From assembly GCA_015709315.1 (NCBI GenBank), contig JACCQI010000029.1, positions 1 through 34,300 on the forward strand: DNA of 34,300 bases, written 5' to 3'. Positions 1 to 11,000 of the stretch are shown here, one piece after another. Every line of letters begins with the position of its first letter. The first letter of the stretch is position 1. The position numbers and the translations under genes are program-made. The notes beneath the pieces are model-generated. The model did not search any database, was not told the DNA's origin, and worked only from the letters and a program-made list of their open reading frames with translations. Origin of the DNA: Desulfovibrionaceae bacterium. Its GTDB lineage: Bacteria; Desulfobacterota; Desulfovibrionia; Desulfovibrionales; Desulfovibrionaceae.

Positions 1-28
1 CGTGATCTTGTTGCTCAACTCGCTATTT

Positions 29-42
29 AATTGTCAAAGACC
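29..42 (-). promoter_or_regulatory. boxA-like antitermination element of an rRNA leader
   Basis: Read on the minus strand this is GGTCTTTGACAATT, close to the rrn boxA pattern TGCTCTTTAACA that loads NusB/S10 antitermination factors. It is followed by AT-rich leader sequence typical of the stretch just before 16S rRNA. It lies downstream of two strong promoters on the same strand. The 16S gene itself would lie left of base 1 and is not seen, so the rRNA identity is inferred. Confidence 0.6.
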
Positions 43-89
43 ATTCGTCGTTCTCTGTAAAGAGCGCCCCGCGCAAAGCGGAAAGTTTA

Positions 90-118
90 AATCTAGATTT
101 TTCCAGACTTCCCGTCAA
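90..118 (-). promoter_or_regulatory. Second (inner) rRNA-type promoter, P2
   Basis: On the minus strand there is a -35 TTGACG (118-113), a 17-nt spacer and a -10 TAGATT (95-90). An A/T-rich block lies just upstream at about 119-147 and could act as an UP element. Together with the promoter about 140 nt further upstream it forms a tandem pair like those that drive rrn operons. It points left, out of the window. Confidence 0.65.
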
Positions 119-228
119 CCACTTTTTGAACTTTTTTAAAAATTCCGAAAGCGGCCAACCACCCTTTATCTCTGAGAAAGAACAAGCCGCCGGGTCGTTC
201 CGTTGGGCTTCCCCGTGCGGCGAAAGAG

Positions 229-285
229 GTTCTAGGTGAAACCCCATTCGAGGTCAAGCGGTTTTTTCAATTTTTTTTCACTCTT
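229..285 (-). promoter_or_regulatory. First (outer) rRNA-type promoter, P1, with A-rich UP element
   Basis: On the minus strand there is a -35 TTGACC (257-252), exactly 17 nt of spacer and a -10 TAGAAC (234-229). Directly upstream (about 258-285) the minus strand carries long A-tracts, as in strong UP-element promoters bound by the RNA polymerase alpha subunit. Spacing and strength, and the boxA-like element downstream, support an rRNA operon promoter. Confidence 0.7.
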
Positions 286-703
286 TCTTCATGAGAGCTA
301 CAACATATTGAATTTATTAATTTTATATTCAGGCGCTTTTCGTACCCAATTCCGCCGCTCCTGTTGAACACGCGCCTGAACAGCCAAAAAGGACGCCAAC
401 CCCTCCCTAATTGCCCTCAAAAAAGGCGGAATAAATCAATCCCGACAGGGGCATCCGGCCCTATTTGAGACACGCTTGGGTGAATGTGGACGATGGGTAA
501 ATGGGGAAACAGCCGAAACGGAGACAAACGGCCCACGCAAATCCAGGCCGATTCCGGCACAGTGCCCCCACTCGAACAGGGTGACGCCGTGGTCCTTTCC
601 TCTCTCACGCATTTTCCACACATATCCATACAAGTGGGTGCGACCACCCGCCCTTCTCGTCCTGGCGGGGAAAACGGACGGCACGACCCAGGCCATATGA
701 AAC
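286..703. other. Gene-free intergenic stretch between rRNA promoters and asnS
   Basis: I see no supportable gene here. Short open frames exist on both strands, but they lack ribosome binding sites and recognisable protein character. The left part is AT-rich and belongs to the upstream side of the rRNA promoters. From about 430 the base composition becomes GC-rich again. Confidence 0.6.
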
Positions 704-739
704 AGCAAAGGCCCGGCGAGCGATCGCCGAGCCTTTGCT
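704..739 (-). terminator. Terminator hairpin after asnS
   Basis: A long inverted repeat pairs 704-712 with 731-739 and, after one C/A mismatch, 714-719 with 724-729 around a 4-nt GCGA loop. It begins 25 nt past the asnS stop. The T-run after it on the minus strand is short (GTTTC), so termination efficiency is uncertain. Confidence 0.6.
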
Positions 740-763
740 CTATTATAGAATATATGCGATGGA

Positions 764-2131
<1,368 letters not shown>

Positions 2132-2161
2132 CGATGCATCCTTTGAGCGAATTTTTTTCTG

Positions 2162-2190
2162 CTGATAGCCATTCTGCCGTCGATTGGCAA
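2162..2190 (-). promoter_or_regulatory. Probable sigma-70 promoter of asnS
   Basis: On the minus strand TTGCCA (2190-2185), a 17-nt spacer and TATCAG (2167-2162) lie about 30 nt upstream of the asnS start. Spacing is ideal and the hexamers match 4-5 of 6 consensus bases. It is predicted from sequence only. Confidence 0.45.
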
Positions 2191-2290
2191 TCCCGGCGTC
2201 TCAGCCGCCACCCCTCCCGCGAGGAGGCGGCCGGTGCGCGGCGACGGCCCGGACAACGCCTTACCGGCAACCCGGGGAACATATCATGTG

Positions 2291-2319
2291 TTGCCTCCCG
2301 CTGTCAGGTAGGATATGAA
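2291..2319 (+). promoter_or_regulatory. Probable sigma-70 promoter of ftsY-rpsA
   Basis: TTGCCT (2291-2296), 17 nt and TATGAA (2314-2319) sit about 38 nt before the ftsY ATG. It is the best-spaced candidate in the asnS-ftsY divergent gap. Confidence 0.45.
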
Positions 2320-2356
2320 ACACGCCCGAACCACAACGCCATATATATGAGGACCT

Positions 2357-3712
2357 ATGGGATTCTTCAGCAGATTAAAAAAAGCCTGGGGCGGCTCCGG
2401 GGACGCCGAACAGCAGGCGGCCGACAAGCCCGTTCAGCCCCTTGAGGCCGAAATAGAGGCGGCACCGGCCGAACCGGCTCAGGCCGTTGCATCGGATGCC
2501 GCGCCCACGGCCGACGAGGGATGGCAGCAAAGCCTGACCCTGTCGCTCAGGCAGGCCGAACCTAAACTTTCCGAGTGGCTGAACCTCATCGTCGAGGGCG
2601 TCCCGGAAAAAGGGCCGGACCTGTGGGAACGGCTCGCCTTCCTCTTCAAGGCGCTCGGCGCGCCCGAGCAGGAAGGCCGGGATTTCATCGTCAAATTCGA
2701 GGCTTGGCTGGACGACATGGGCTACGTCCACGTGGCCGAATTCAAGTCCGAGCTGCAATACCGCCTGGCCCTGGCCCTGGACCTGGAGGACGAGGAAGAC
2801 GAACGCGACAGGCTGTTCCTCAAGCTCTCCGAAGGCATATCCAAGACCCGCGAGCAGATCACCAAGCGCGTCGACGAGCTGCTTTCCGCCCACTCCGCCC
2901 TGAACGACGAGTTCTGGGAGGAATTCGAGGAAATCCTCATCATGGCCGACGTGGGCATGGAAGCCGCCAACCAGCTCATGGAAAACCTCAAGGCGCGCGC
3001 CCGCAAGGCCGGAACCGACAACCCGGACGACTTCAAGGACATCCTGCGCGACGAGTTGGAAGAGATTTTCAAGGTGCCGCCCCGCATCGAGGTGGTCAAC
3101 CCGCCCGAGGTGCTGATGATGGTCGGCGTCAACGGCGTGGGCAAGACCACCACCATCGCCAAGCTGGCCTACCGCGCCCAGATGCAGGGCCGCAAGGTGC
3201 TCATCGCGGCGGGCGACACTTTTCGCGCGGCCGCCATCGACCAGCTCAAGGTCTGGGCGGACCGCCTCGGCGTGGGCTTCTTTGCCAAGGCCGAGGGCAG
3301 CGACCCTGCGGCCGTGGCCTACGAGGCCATGGACAAGGCCAAGAGCGAAGGCTACGACCTGCTCATCATCGACACCGCCGGGCGGCTGCATACCAAGGTC
3401 AACCTCATGGAGGAACTGACCAAGATCCAGCGCGTGGTGGGCAAGAAGCACGAAGGTGCGCCCCACCGCTCGATCCTGGTCATCGACGCCACCACCGGCC
3501 AGAACGCCCTGTCCCAGGCCGCCCTGTTCAACAAGGCGGTGGGCGTGGACGAAATCATTTTGACCAAGCTGGACGGCACGGCCAAAGGCGGCGTGGTGGT
3601 GGCCGTGACGCTCCAGAACAAGCTTCCGATCACTTTTGTGGGACTCGGCGAAAAGATGGAAGACCTGAGGCCGTTCAACGGCAAGGATTTCGCCAAGGCA
3701 TTGCTCACATAA
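2357..3712 (+). CDS. ftsY: Signal recognition particle receptor FtsY
   Basis: SRP receptor GTPase that docks ribosome-SRP complexes at the inner membrane for co-translational insertion. Length is 451 residues. It starts [13 protein letters not shown], a short basic amphipathic helix suited to membrane binding, followed by an acidic A-domain (about 20-55). A helical region (about 55-175) precedes the NG domain. GTPase motifs are clear: P-loop GVNGVGKT (257-264), DTAGRLHTK from D339, and TKLDG (403-407). The C-terminus keeps the [12 protein letters not shown] motif typical of FtsY. A GAGG ribosome binding site lies a few bases before the ATG. The S1 gene follows after 24 nt, so the two are probably cotranscribed. 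Confidence 0.95.
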   Translation: MGFFSRLKKAWGGSGDAEQQAADKPVQPLEAEIEAAPAEPAQAVASDAAPTADEGWQQSLTLSLRQAEPKLSEWLNLIVEGVPEKGPDLWERLAFLFKALGAPEQEGRDFIVKFEAWLDDMGYVHVAEFKSELQYRLALALDLEDEEDERDRLFLKLSEGISKTREQITKRVDELLSAHSALNDEFWEEFEEILIMADVGMEAANQLMENLKARARKAGTDNPDDFKDILRDELEEIFKVPPRIEVVNPPEVLMMVGVNGVGKTTTIAKLAYRAQMQGRKVLIAAGDTFRAAAIDQLKVWADRLGVGFFAKAEGSDPAAVAYEAMDKAKSEGYDLLIIDTAGRLHTKVNLMEELTKIQRVVGKKHEGAPHRSILVIDATTGQNALSQAALFNKAVGVDEIILTKLDGTAKGGVVVAVTLQNKLPITFVGLGEKMEDLRPFNGKDFAKALLT

Positions 3713-3736
3713 CCCTTTTAATAGACGGTAGATATC

Positions 3737-5203
3737 GTGTCCGAAGAATTCAAGGAACGCAATGGCGTGGAAGAAGGCGAAGCATCCTTTGCCGAACTGT
3801 TCGAACAATACAGCGACGGCGGCGGGGACGACCTGAACGTCGGCGACAAGGTGTCCGGCAAGGTCATCCAGGTGGGCGAAACCACGGTCTTCGTGGACAC
3901 CGGCACCAAGCTGGACGGCGTGGTCGAGAAGGAAGAGCTGCTGGACGAGGACGGCAACTGCACCGTGGCCGACGGCGACACCGTGGAACTCTACGTGGTC
4001 GGCAAGGACTCCGGCGGCATCAAGCTGTCCAAGGCCATCTCCGGCATCGGCGGCCTGGCCATGCTCGAAGAGGCCAAGAACGGCAACCTGCCCGTCGAGG
4101 GCAAGGTGGAGTCCACCTGCAAGGGCGGCTTCAACGTCACCGTGCTCCAGCGCCGCGCCTTCTGCCCGGTCAGCCAGATCGACGCCCGCTTCGTGGAGGA
4201 CCCCGAGGAATACGTGGGCCAGACCCTGGAATTCCTGGTCACCAAGCTGGAACAGCACGGCCGCAATATCGTGGTCTCCCGCCGGGTGCTGCTGGAACGC
4301 GATGCCGCCGAGTCCGCCGCCTCCTTTGTGGAGGAGACCAAGGTGGGCGACGAGGTGGAGGGCACCATCACCCGGCTCGCCGGTTTCGGCGCCTTTGTCG
4401 AGATCATGCCCGGCCTGGACGGATTGGTGCATATCTCCCAGATTTCCCACGGCCGCATCGGGCATCCCGAAGAGGCCGTTTCCGTGGGCCAAAAGGTCAG
4501 GGCCAAGATCACCAAGATGGACCATGACGACAAGGGGCGGCTCAAGATTTCCCTGTCCATGAAGGAGCTGGCCCAGGACCCCTGGGACACCGTGTCCTCG
4601 ACCTTTGCCGAGGGCGACAAGGTCACCGGCAAGGTGGTCCGGCTGGCCGACTTCGGCGCGTTCGTGGAACTCGTCCCCGGCATCGACGGCCTGGTCCACG
4701 TGTCCGAGATGAGCTACACCCGGCGCGTGAACAAGCCCGCCGACTTCGTGTCCGAAGGCCAGGAAGTGGCGGTCAAGATCAAGTCCATCGACCCGATCAA
4801 ACGGCGCATCTCCCTGTCCATGAAGGACGCCGAGGGCGACCCGTGGATGGACGTGGCCGACAAGTACCAGGCGGGCCAGAAAGTGACCGGCACGGTGGAG
4901 AAGCAGGAGCAGTTCGGCATCTTCATCCAGCTCGAACCCGGCATCACCGGGCTGCTGCCCAAGTCCGTCATCGCCCGCAGCGAAAACCCCGCACCCTTCG
5001 AGAAGCTCCACCCCGGCGACGCTGTGGAGATCGTCATCGGCGAGGTCAAGGCTGGGGAACGCAAGATATCCCTGACCACGGGCGACGCCCAGGAGGACGG
5101 GGACTGGAAGCAGTTCGCGCCCAAGAAGCAGCGGTCCGCCGACACCGGCGGCATGGGGCTGCTCGGGGCCGCGCTCCAGGAAGCCTTTGACAAAAAGAAA
5201 TAA
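3737..5203 (+). CDS. rpsA: S1-type ribosomal/RNA-binding protein (five S1 domains)
   Basis: Ribosomal protein S1 family, which binds mRNA leaders and helps load them on the 30S subunit. The 488 residues contain five S1 repeats at about 34-100, 117-184, 200-275, 290-363 and 377-447. Repeats 3 and 4 carry the classic GFGAFVE...GLDGLVHISQ and DFGAFVE...GIDGLVHVSE cores. Repeats 1 and 2 are diverged, as in true S1, where they bind the ribosome. Enterobacterial S1 has six repeats and about 557 residues, so this is a shorter form. It could be the main S1 or a second S1-like protein; the window cannot decide. The start is GTG with only a weak ribosome binding site, 24 nt after ftsY, suggesting coupling. 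The tail is basic and runs into a terminator. Confidence 0.85.
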   Translation: MSEEFKERNGVEEGEASFAELFEQYSDGGGDDLNVGDKVSGKVIQVGETTVFVDTGTKLDGVVEKEELLDEDGNCTVADGDTVELYVVGKDSGGIKLSKAISGIGGLAMLEEAKNGNLPVEGKVESTCKGGFNVTVLQRRAFCPVSQIDARFVEDPEEYVGQTLEFLVTKLEQHGRNIVVSRRVLLERDAAESAASFVEETKVGDEVEGTITRLAGFGAFVEIMPGLDGLVHISQISHGRIGHPEEAVSVGQKVRAKITKMDHDDKGRLKISLSMKELAQDPWDTVSSTFAEGDKVTGKVVRLADFGAFVELVPGIDGLVHVSEMSYTRRVNKPADFVSEGQEVAVKIKSIDPIKRRISLSMKDAEGDPWMDVADKYQAGQKVTGTVEKQEQFGIFIQLEPGITGLLPKSVIARSENPAPFEKLHPGDAVEIVIGEVKAGERKISLTTGDAQEDGDWKQFAPKKQRSADTGGMGLLGAALQEAFDKKK

Positions 5204-5215
5204 CCGCACGCACGC

Positions 5216-5250
5216 AAAAGGCCCGGTTCCGCAAGGAGCCGGGCCTTTTT
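5216..5250. terminator. Bidirectional terminator between rpsA and the pseudouridine synthase
   Basis: GGCCCGGTTCC (5220-5230) pairs with GGAGCCGGGCC (5235-5245) around a GCAA tetraloop. A-run and T-run on the two sides make it a good intrinsic terminator in both directions. It serves rpsA from the left and the minus-strand gene ending at 5266 from the right. Confidence 0.9.
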
Positions 5251-5265
5251 ATTCGTCGGATACGC

Positions 5266-6087
5266 TCAGAACTGGGGCGGGATTTCGGCCGCGAATCCGG
5301 GCAGTTCGACCCGGTAATGGTGCAGGAACAGCCTCTCGTCCGCCTCGCCGTAGAGGGGATCGCCCACGATGGCATGGCCGATGGACGCCAGGTGGACGCG
5401 GATCTGATGGCGCGCGCCCTTCAATATCAGGCAGCGCGTCAGGGTGGTGTCCCGGCCGTGGTCGTGGGACAGCGAGGTCACGACCGTCCACCGCCGCTCG
5501 TCCGGGTCGTCCCCGGCAAGCACCTTGGTCGTGGCCCGGTTGTCCGCGTCCAGGGCGCGCTTGACGGTCACGACGCCGTCCAGCCGCCCGGTCACCCTGG
5601 CCAGATAGAATTTCCTGATCCGTCCTTCCGCCTCGTACGTCCGGTACGCATCAAACGCCTTCGGCCCGAACCCCACCAGCAACAGGCCGGACGTCGGGTT
5701 GTCCAGCCGGTTCAGCAGCAGGGGTTCCGCGTCCGGCAACAGTTCGGGCAGCAGGGCCTCGACGCTGGGGTCGTCGCGCCCGGCAATGGCCGCCGAATGC
5801 ACCCCGTCCGGCTTGAAGACGGCGGCGAACATCTCGCCACGGGCCACGATCTTCAGGCCCAGGGACTCGGGCGACAGCACGCTCGGCCCGCCCACGATCT
5901 CAACCTCCTGGCCCGTGCGCACCTTGTAGCCGGGCTTCTGCGGCCTGCCGTCCACAAGCACGCGGCCGTCGTCGCACAGCCTGCGCCGCAGCCGCAGCCC
6001 GGTATCGGGTAAAAACGCATGCAGCGCCTTGTCCAGGCGATACCCCTCGCCGCCGGGTCCGATGACGTGATTTTGAGATATGGTCAT
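5266..6087 (-). CDS. RluA-family pseudouridine synthase
   Basis: Converts uridine to pseudouridine in rRNA or tRNA. The 273 residues have an S4-like RNA-binding N-terminus (about 15-65, YRLDKALHAFL...GRVLVDGR) and a catalytic domain. The active-site motif is LNRLDNPTSGLLL with the catalytic Asp at D129. A later HQIRVHLASIGHAIVGDPLYG block is the second signature of the RluA group. RluA, RluC and RluD cannot be told apart here, so the target base is unknown. The first motif residue is N rather than the usual H (HRLD), a mild deviation. The upstream gene is divergent and only ~120 nt separate the two coding starts. Confidence 0.88.
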   Translation of the reverse strand: MTISQNHVIGPGGEGYRLDKALHAFLPDTGLRLRRRLCDDGRVLVDGRPQKPGYKVRTGQEVEIVGGPSVLSPESLGLKIVARGEMFAAVFKPDGVHSAAIAGRDDPSVEALLPELLPDAEPLLLNRLDNPTSGLLLVGFGPKAFDAYRTYEAEGRIRKFYLARVTGRLDGVVTVKRALDADNRATTKVLAGDDPDERRWTVVTSLSHDHGRDTTLTRCLILKGARHQIRVHLASIGHAIVGDPLYGEADERLFLHHYRVELPGFAAEIPPQF

Positions 6088-6136
6088 ACCCGAACACTAC
6101 CCCTCCGCGCGCTTTCGGGCAAGGACTTCCACCCCG

Positions 6137-6165
6137 TTGACGCAGTGGCCGAATCATCCTAAAAA
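6137..6165 (+). promoter_or_regulatory. Promoter of the OCD-EamA-addAB-PPC-lhgO operon
   Basis: TTGACG (6137-6142), a 17-nt spacer and TAAAAA (6160-6165) lie 41 nt before the ATG at 6206. Hexamers and spacing are good. It is the only clear promoter before the following six tightly packed genes, so it probably drives them all. Confidence 0.6.
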
Positions 6166-6205
6166 AAGGTTTCCGATCACGGATAAAATCAAAAAGGATA
6201 CCGCG

Positions 6206-7192
6206 ATGGCTCCCGAAGTGCTCTGGATATCGGCCAAGGAAATCGACCGGCTCGGCATTGCCATGACCGAGATCATGGACGCGGTAGAGACCGGCTTCGC
6301 CGCCATCGGCCGGGGCGAGGGCGAAATGCCCGCCAAGATCGGCATCCACCCCCGCGAGGACTGCTTCATCCACGCCATGCCCTGCTATCTCGGCGGCGAG
6401 ATCGACCGGGCCGGGGTCAAGTGCGTGTCCGGCTACCCGCCCAACCCGGCCAAGGGGCATCCCTACATCACCGGCGTCATGCTGGTCGTGGACCCGGACA
6501 CCGGACTGCCCGTGGCCGTCATGGACGCGGCCTGGGTCACGGCCTGGCGCACGGGCGCGGCGTCCGGCGTGTACGCCCGGCATTTCGGCAACCCGGAGAC
6601 CGCTTCCGTGGCCATGGTCGGCACCGGCGTCCAGGCCCGCGTCAACCTGCTGGCCATGAAGGAGGTCTTCCCCAAGCTGGCCGACGTCCGCTGCTACGAC
6701 CTCCACCCGGCCGCCGCCGACCGCTTCATCGAGGACATGCGGCCCGCGCTGCCCGGCGCAACCTTCACCCGGTGCGCCGACATGCGGACCGCCGTGACCG
6801 GCAGCGACGTGCTCATCACCTGCACGCCCATCGTGGAAACGCCCAAGCGGTTCATCCCCCGCGACTGGGTCAAGGATGAATGCCTCGTCATTTCCGTCGA
6901 TTACGACGCGGCCATCCACCAGGACATCTTTGCGGGCGCGCATTTCACCTGTGACAACCGGAACCAGTACATCTGGACGCAGAAACAGGGCGTTTATTTT
7001 CAAAACGGCTACCCCGGCCCCGAAGACATCGACGCCGACATGGGCGAGATATGCTCGGGCCGCAAGCCGGGCGCACGCACCGGCAGGCGCGGGGCCGTGC
7101 TCATGGGCATCGCCTCCCACGACGTCATGACCGCCTCCCTGGTGTACGACCGGGCCGTGGCCGCCGGGCTGGGCACCCGGGTCGAACTCTAA
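6206..7192 (+). CDS. Ornithine cyclodeaminase / mu-crystallin family protein
   Basis: NAD(P)-dependent family that includes ornithine cyclodeaminase, alanine dehydrogenase and ketimine or imino acid reductases; the exact substrate cannot be read from sequence. I take the ATG at 6206 (328 residues) because AAGGA lies just upstream and the family normally begins with an LWIS-like strand. The longer frame from 6080 would overlap the divergent gene. Visible motifs are K72 in GVKCVSGYPPN, WRTGAAS at 114-120 (the arginine usually binds the substrate carboxylate) and the dinucleotide-binding loop VGTGVQARVNLL at 138-148. It is the first gene of a compact operon. The EamA exporter one base downstream suggests handling of an amino acid or related compound, which is inference. 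Confidence 0.85.
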   Translation: MAPEVLWISAKEIDRLGIAMTEIMDAVETGFAAIGRGEGEMPAKIGIHPREDCFIHAMPCYLGGEIDRAGVKCVSGYPPNPAKGHPYITGVMLVVDPDTGLPVAVMDAAWVTAWRTGAASGVYARHFGNPETASVAMVGTGVQARVNLLAMKEVFPKLADVRCYDLHPAAADRFIEDMRPALPGATFTRCADMRTAVTGSDVLITCTPIVETPKRFIPRDWVKDECLVISVDYDAAIHQDIFAGAHFTCDNRNQYIWTQKQGVYFQNGYPGPEDIDADMGEICSGRKPGARTGRRGAVLMGIASHDVMTASLVYDRAVAAGLGTRVEL

Positions 7193-7193
7193 C

Positions 7194-8078
7194 ATGGCCG
7201 GTCCCTTTTACGTCCTGGCCGCCGCCTTCATGTGGGGGATGATCGGCGTCTTCACCAAGTACATCCTGGACGAAGGAATATCCGCCCTGGAAATCGCCTT
7301 CTGGCGCGCGGCCCTGGCCTGGGTCTTCTTCCTGGTCCACGCCCTGGCGGCCGGTCAGGCACGGGTACACCGGACGGACATGCCCGCCCTGTTCGGCTTC
7401 GGCTTCATCTGCGTGACCCTGTTCTACGGGGCTTATCAACTGGCCATCCGCGACGTGGGCATAGCCCTGGCGGCGGTCCTGCTCTACACGGCCCCGGCCT
7501 GGGTGGCCCTGCTTTCGTGGGTCGTGCTCAAGGAGAGGATGACACCCATCAAGACGGCCTGCGTGGCCATGACCATCCTGGGCGTGACCTGCATCAGCCT
7601 CGGCCCGCAGCTCGTGGGCGGCGCGTCCTTCGGCCTGAACACCTTCGGCCTCCTGGCCGGGCTGGTCGCGGGCTTCACCTACGCCCTGTATTACATCATC
7701 GGAAAGAAATACCTCTACCGCTATCCCACGCCGACCATCTTCGTGTACGCCCTGCCTTTCGGCGCGCTCCTGCTCCTGCCGTTCGTCCATTTCGCCCCCA
7801 AGTCCGCCCAGGCATGGGCGCTCCTGGCCGGGCTGGCCCTGGTCACATCCTACGGGGCCTTTTCCGTGTACTACGCGGGGCTGAAGCGGATGGAGGCGAC
7901 CCACGCCTCGGTCATCGCCACCTTTGAGCCGGTGGTGGCCGCGCTGTTCGCCTACGTGCTGTTCAGCGAGAAATTCACCCTGCCGGGCTATCTGGGCAGC
8001 TCGCTCATCATCGCCGCCGTGCTCATGGTCGTCCTGACGGGCAAAAAAAGACCGCAACCCGCAACCGAGGAGGCATAG
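7194..8078 (+). CDS. EamA/DMT-family inner-membrane transporter
   Basis: Drug/metabolite transporter superfamily, usually exporters of amino acids or small metabolites. The 294 residues form about ten hydrophobic helices in two EamA repeats (about 1-135 and 148-285). The first repeat has ALEIAFWRAALAW, and the second ends in the typical FEPVVAALFAYVLFSEK pattern followed by a last helix and a short basic tail. The ATG begins one base after the stop of the cyclodeaminase-like gene, so the two are almost certainly translated from one mRNA. The substrate is unknown. A link to the product of the upstream enzyme is plausible but unproven. Confidence 0.85.
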   Translation: MAGPFYVLAAAFMWGMIGVFTKYILDEGISALEIAFWRAALAWVFFLVHALAAGQARVHRTDMPALFGFGFICVTLFYGAYQLAIRDVGIALAAVLLYTAPAWVALLSWVVLKERMTPIKTACVAMTILGVTCISLGPQLVGGASFGLNTFGLLAGLVAGFTYALYYIIGKKYLYRYPTPTIFVYALPFGALLLLPFVHFAPKSAQAWALLAGLALVTSYGAFSVYYAGLKRMEATHASVIATFEPVVAALFAYVLFSEKFTLPGYLGSSLIIAAVLMVVLTGKKRPQPATEEA

Positions 8079-8081
8079 ACC

Positions 8082-11000
8082 ATGTCGGAACTCATGCAGG
8101 TCAAGGCGTCGGCGGGCGCGGGCAAGACATACCAGCTCACCCGCCGCTTCCTTTCGCTCCTGGAGAAATCCGACGACGCCTCCTCCCCGTTCGTCTGCAC
8201 CAGCCGTCCCGGCAGAGGCTTCGCCTGGCCGGAAATCATGGCCGTGACCTTCACCAACAAAGCCGCCGCCGAGATGAAGGAACGGGTGGTTTCCGCGCTC
8301 AAGGCCATCGCCCTGGGCGCGGGCGACCACGCCGACGCCTGCTCGCCCGAAACAGCGCGCCGAACGCTCGATGCCATGCTGCGGCGCTACCACCGGCTGA
8401 ATATCCGAACCATCGATTCGCTGCTGGCGCTGCTCCTCCGCCTGTTCGCCCTGGAGTTCGGGGTGCGCCCGGACTTCGAGATCGTCTTTGACCAGAAGGA
8501 GTTGTTTGAAGGCGTGTTCGACCACTTCATCGGCACGTGCGAGACCGACGGCCACGAGCGCGAGATGCTGGAAAACGCCCTCTCCACCCTGATCCACGAC
8601 GAACGCCGGAGCGGCTTCTGGGTGCAGAACGCGGTCCGCGACCGCCTGCGCCGCCTGACCTCCACCCTGGAGGGGCACCGGACCGCCCTGCTCGTGGACC
8701 AGGAGGCCATCAAGGACCTGCTGGCCGTGGAATTCGAGGGGTTCAAAAAGACGGTGGGCCACATGGCCGAGCACATCGAGACAAGCGGACTGCCCATCAA
8801 CAAATACTTCAAGGATTTCATGGGAGCCTGCCTGGACATGACGCTGTTCGACGCGGTACCGGACTCCAAGATGATCCAAAAGGAGCGGTTCGCCGATTGC
8901 GTCCTGGCCAAGGGCAAGGACCAGGTCGACGACAAGGCCGAGTCGTATTTCTCGCGGCTCAAGGAGAAATGGGCCGAGTTCCGGCGCAGCCGCGCGATCC
9001 TGGCGGGGGCCTACTTCCTGGTCCCGGCCATCCGCATCGGGGAACGGATCATGGACGACCTCAGCGACCTGCAACGCCGACGCGGCCAGGTCCTGAACGA
9101 AAGCGTGGCCGGGCACGTCATCGACCTGCTGGCCGACGGCGGCGCGGTCTCCGAGGCGTATTGCCGCCTGGGCTGCCGGTTGCACCACATGCTGGTGGAC
9201 GAGTTCCAGGACACCAACCGCGACCAGTGGGAGGCGATTACCCCCCTGGCCGGGGAATGCCTGGCCAAGGGCGGCAGCTTCTTTTTCGTGGGCGACGTCA
9301 AGCAGGCCATCTACGGCTGGCGCGGCGGCGATTCAGCCCTGTTCGACGAGGTCATGGCCCAGCCGGAGGTGGCCGGGCTGGTGGAAAAGCCGCAGGCCGA
9401 GACCCTGCCCAACAACTGGCGGAGCCACCGCAACGTGGTGGAGTTCAACAACCGTTTCTTTGCCAACATGGAGGACCCGGACCAGGCCATGGAGCTGGCG
9501 GAGCGCCTGTTCCCGGACGCGGACGCGGCCTGTCAGGCGGATTTCGCCGCAAAGCTGGCGGACAGCTTCCGCGACTGCGCCCAGGCCCTGCCGGACAAGC
9601 ACCGGGACACCGCCGGATACGTCCGCATGGAGCGGCTGCCGGACAAGTGCGACGTGGCCGCCGAGACCCTGGACCGGCTGGGACGGCTCATGGACGACCT
9701 GACGGCCCGGCGCTGCTTCCGCGACATCGGTATCCTGGTCCGCTCCAAAGCACACGCCTCTCTGGTCTGCGACCTGCTGGTGGAAAAGAATATTCCGGTG
9801 ATCACGGAAAGCTCGCTGCAACTGGACCGCCACCCGGTGGTCCGGCAACTGGCGGCCTTCCTGTCCTTCCTCGACTTCCCCCGCGACGACGCCTCGTTCC
9901 TGACCTTTGTTTCCGGTGCCGAACTGTTCCTGGCCGAGGCGGGCATGGCCGAGACCGAGCTGCGCGACTGGCTGGTCGCGCCCAAGAAACGGCCGCTCGG
10001 CGTGCATTTCCGCGAGGACTTCCCCGAGCCATGGCAACGGCTGATCGAGCCGTTCTACAACCAGTCCGGCCTGATGACCCCCTATGACCTGGCCATGGAG
10101 GCGGTCCGCGTCTTCCGCGTCATCGAGCGCCATCCCGAGGCCGAGCTGTACGTGCGCCGCTTCCTGGAAGTGATCCACCTGGCCGAGGAAAACGGCTACG
10201 GCTCCCTGTCCGCCTTCCTGGAATACTGGGCCGAAAACTCCCAGGAGGAAAAGGTCCCCCTGCCCGAAAACATCGACGCGGTCCGGATCATGACCATCCA
10301 CAAGGCCAAGGGGCTGGAATTCCCGGTGGTCGTCATCCCCTTTCATCACTGGAAGGCAGAAGCGGACCAGGACTTCACCATAGAGGAGTTCCGGGGCCAC
10401 CGGCTGCTGGTACCCATGAAGCCGGACCTGGGCCGACCGTACTTGGAGAGCATGGGCCGGTCCATGCGTGAACAGCTCAACCTGCTATACGTGGCCTGGA
10501 CCAGGGCGCGAGAGGAATTATACGGATTCTTCGTAAAAAAACCCGGCAAGGGAGTGCCCAACCCCGCGGCCCTGAAGGCCCTGGACCTCTTCCTGGACCT
10601 CGACGACGACGTGTACGAGGTGGGGCAAACCCCGGCCGAGACCGTGCCGTCCGCGCCCGAGGCCCGGCCCGAGCCGCAGCCTCTCGGCCAGGGCACCGAA
10701 CAGGTCGAGCTGATGGCCTGGCTGCCCAGGCTGCGCGTCTACCGGCACAACCTGGACGACTATTTCTACAACGAGCGCATGCGCGGCGAGGTGGCGCACC
10801 GGGTCATGGAATTCATGCGCGTGACCGGCGACGACGCGGCCGATGCGGACCGGGCCGTGCGCCTGGCCGTGGCGGACTTTCCGGAGCTGGGCGCGCTCGA
10901 CCGCACGGAACGCGAGCAACTCGACCGCGACCTGCGCGACATGGCCCTATGGGCGCTGGGCCAGGAAGACCTGCGCGGCTGGCTTGCCACCGGCGAGCAC

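Noticed and set aside
23-247. 74-codon minus-strand open frame at the left edge
   Set aside because: It overlaps both rRNA promoters and the boxA region, has no ribosome binding site and no protein-like pattern.
2375-5209. 944-codon minus-strand frame across ftsY and rpsA
   Set aside because: It is the antisense shadow of two convincing genes, rich in His, Gly and Leu as expected from reversed GC-rich codons.
6080-6205. Upstream extension of the cyclodeaminase-like gene
   Set aside because: It would start inside the divergent pseudouridine synthase and lies over the promoter; a good ribosome binding site supports the start at 6206.
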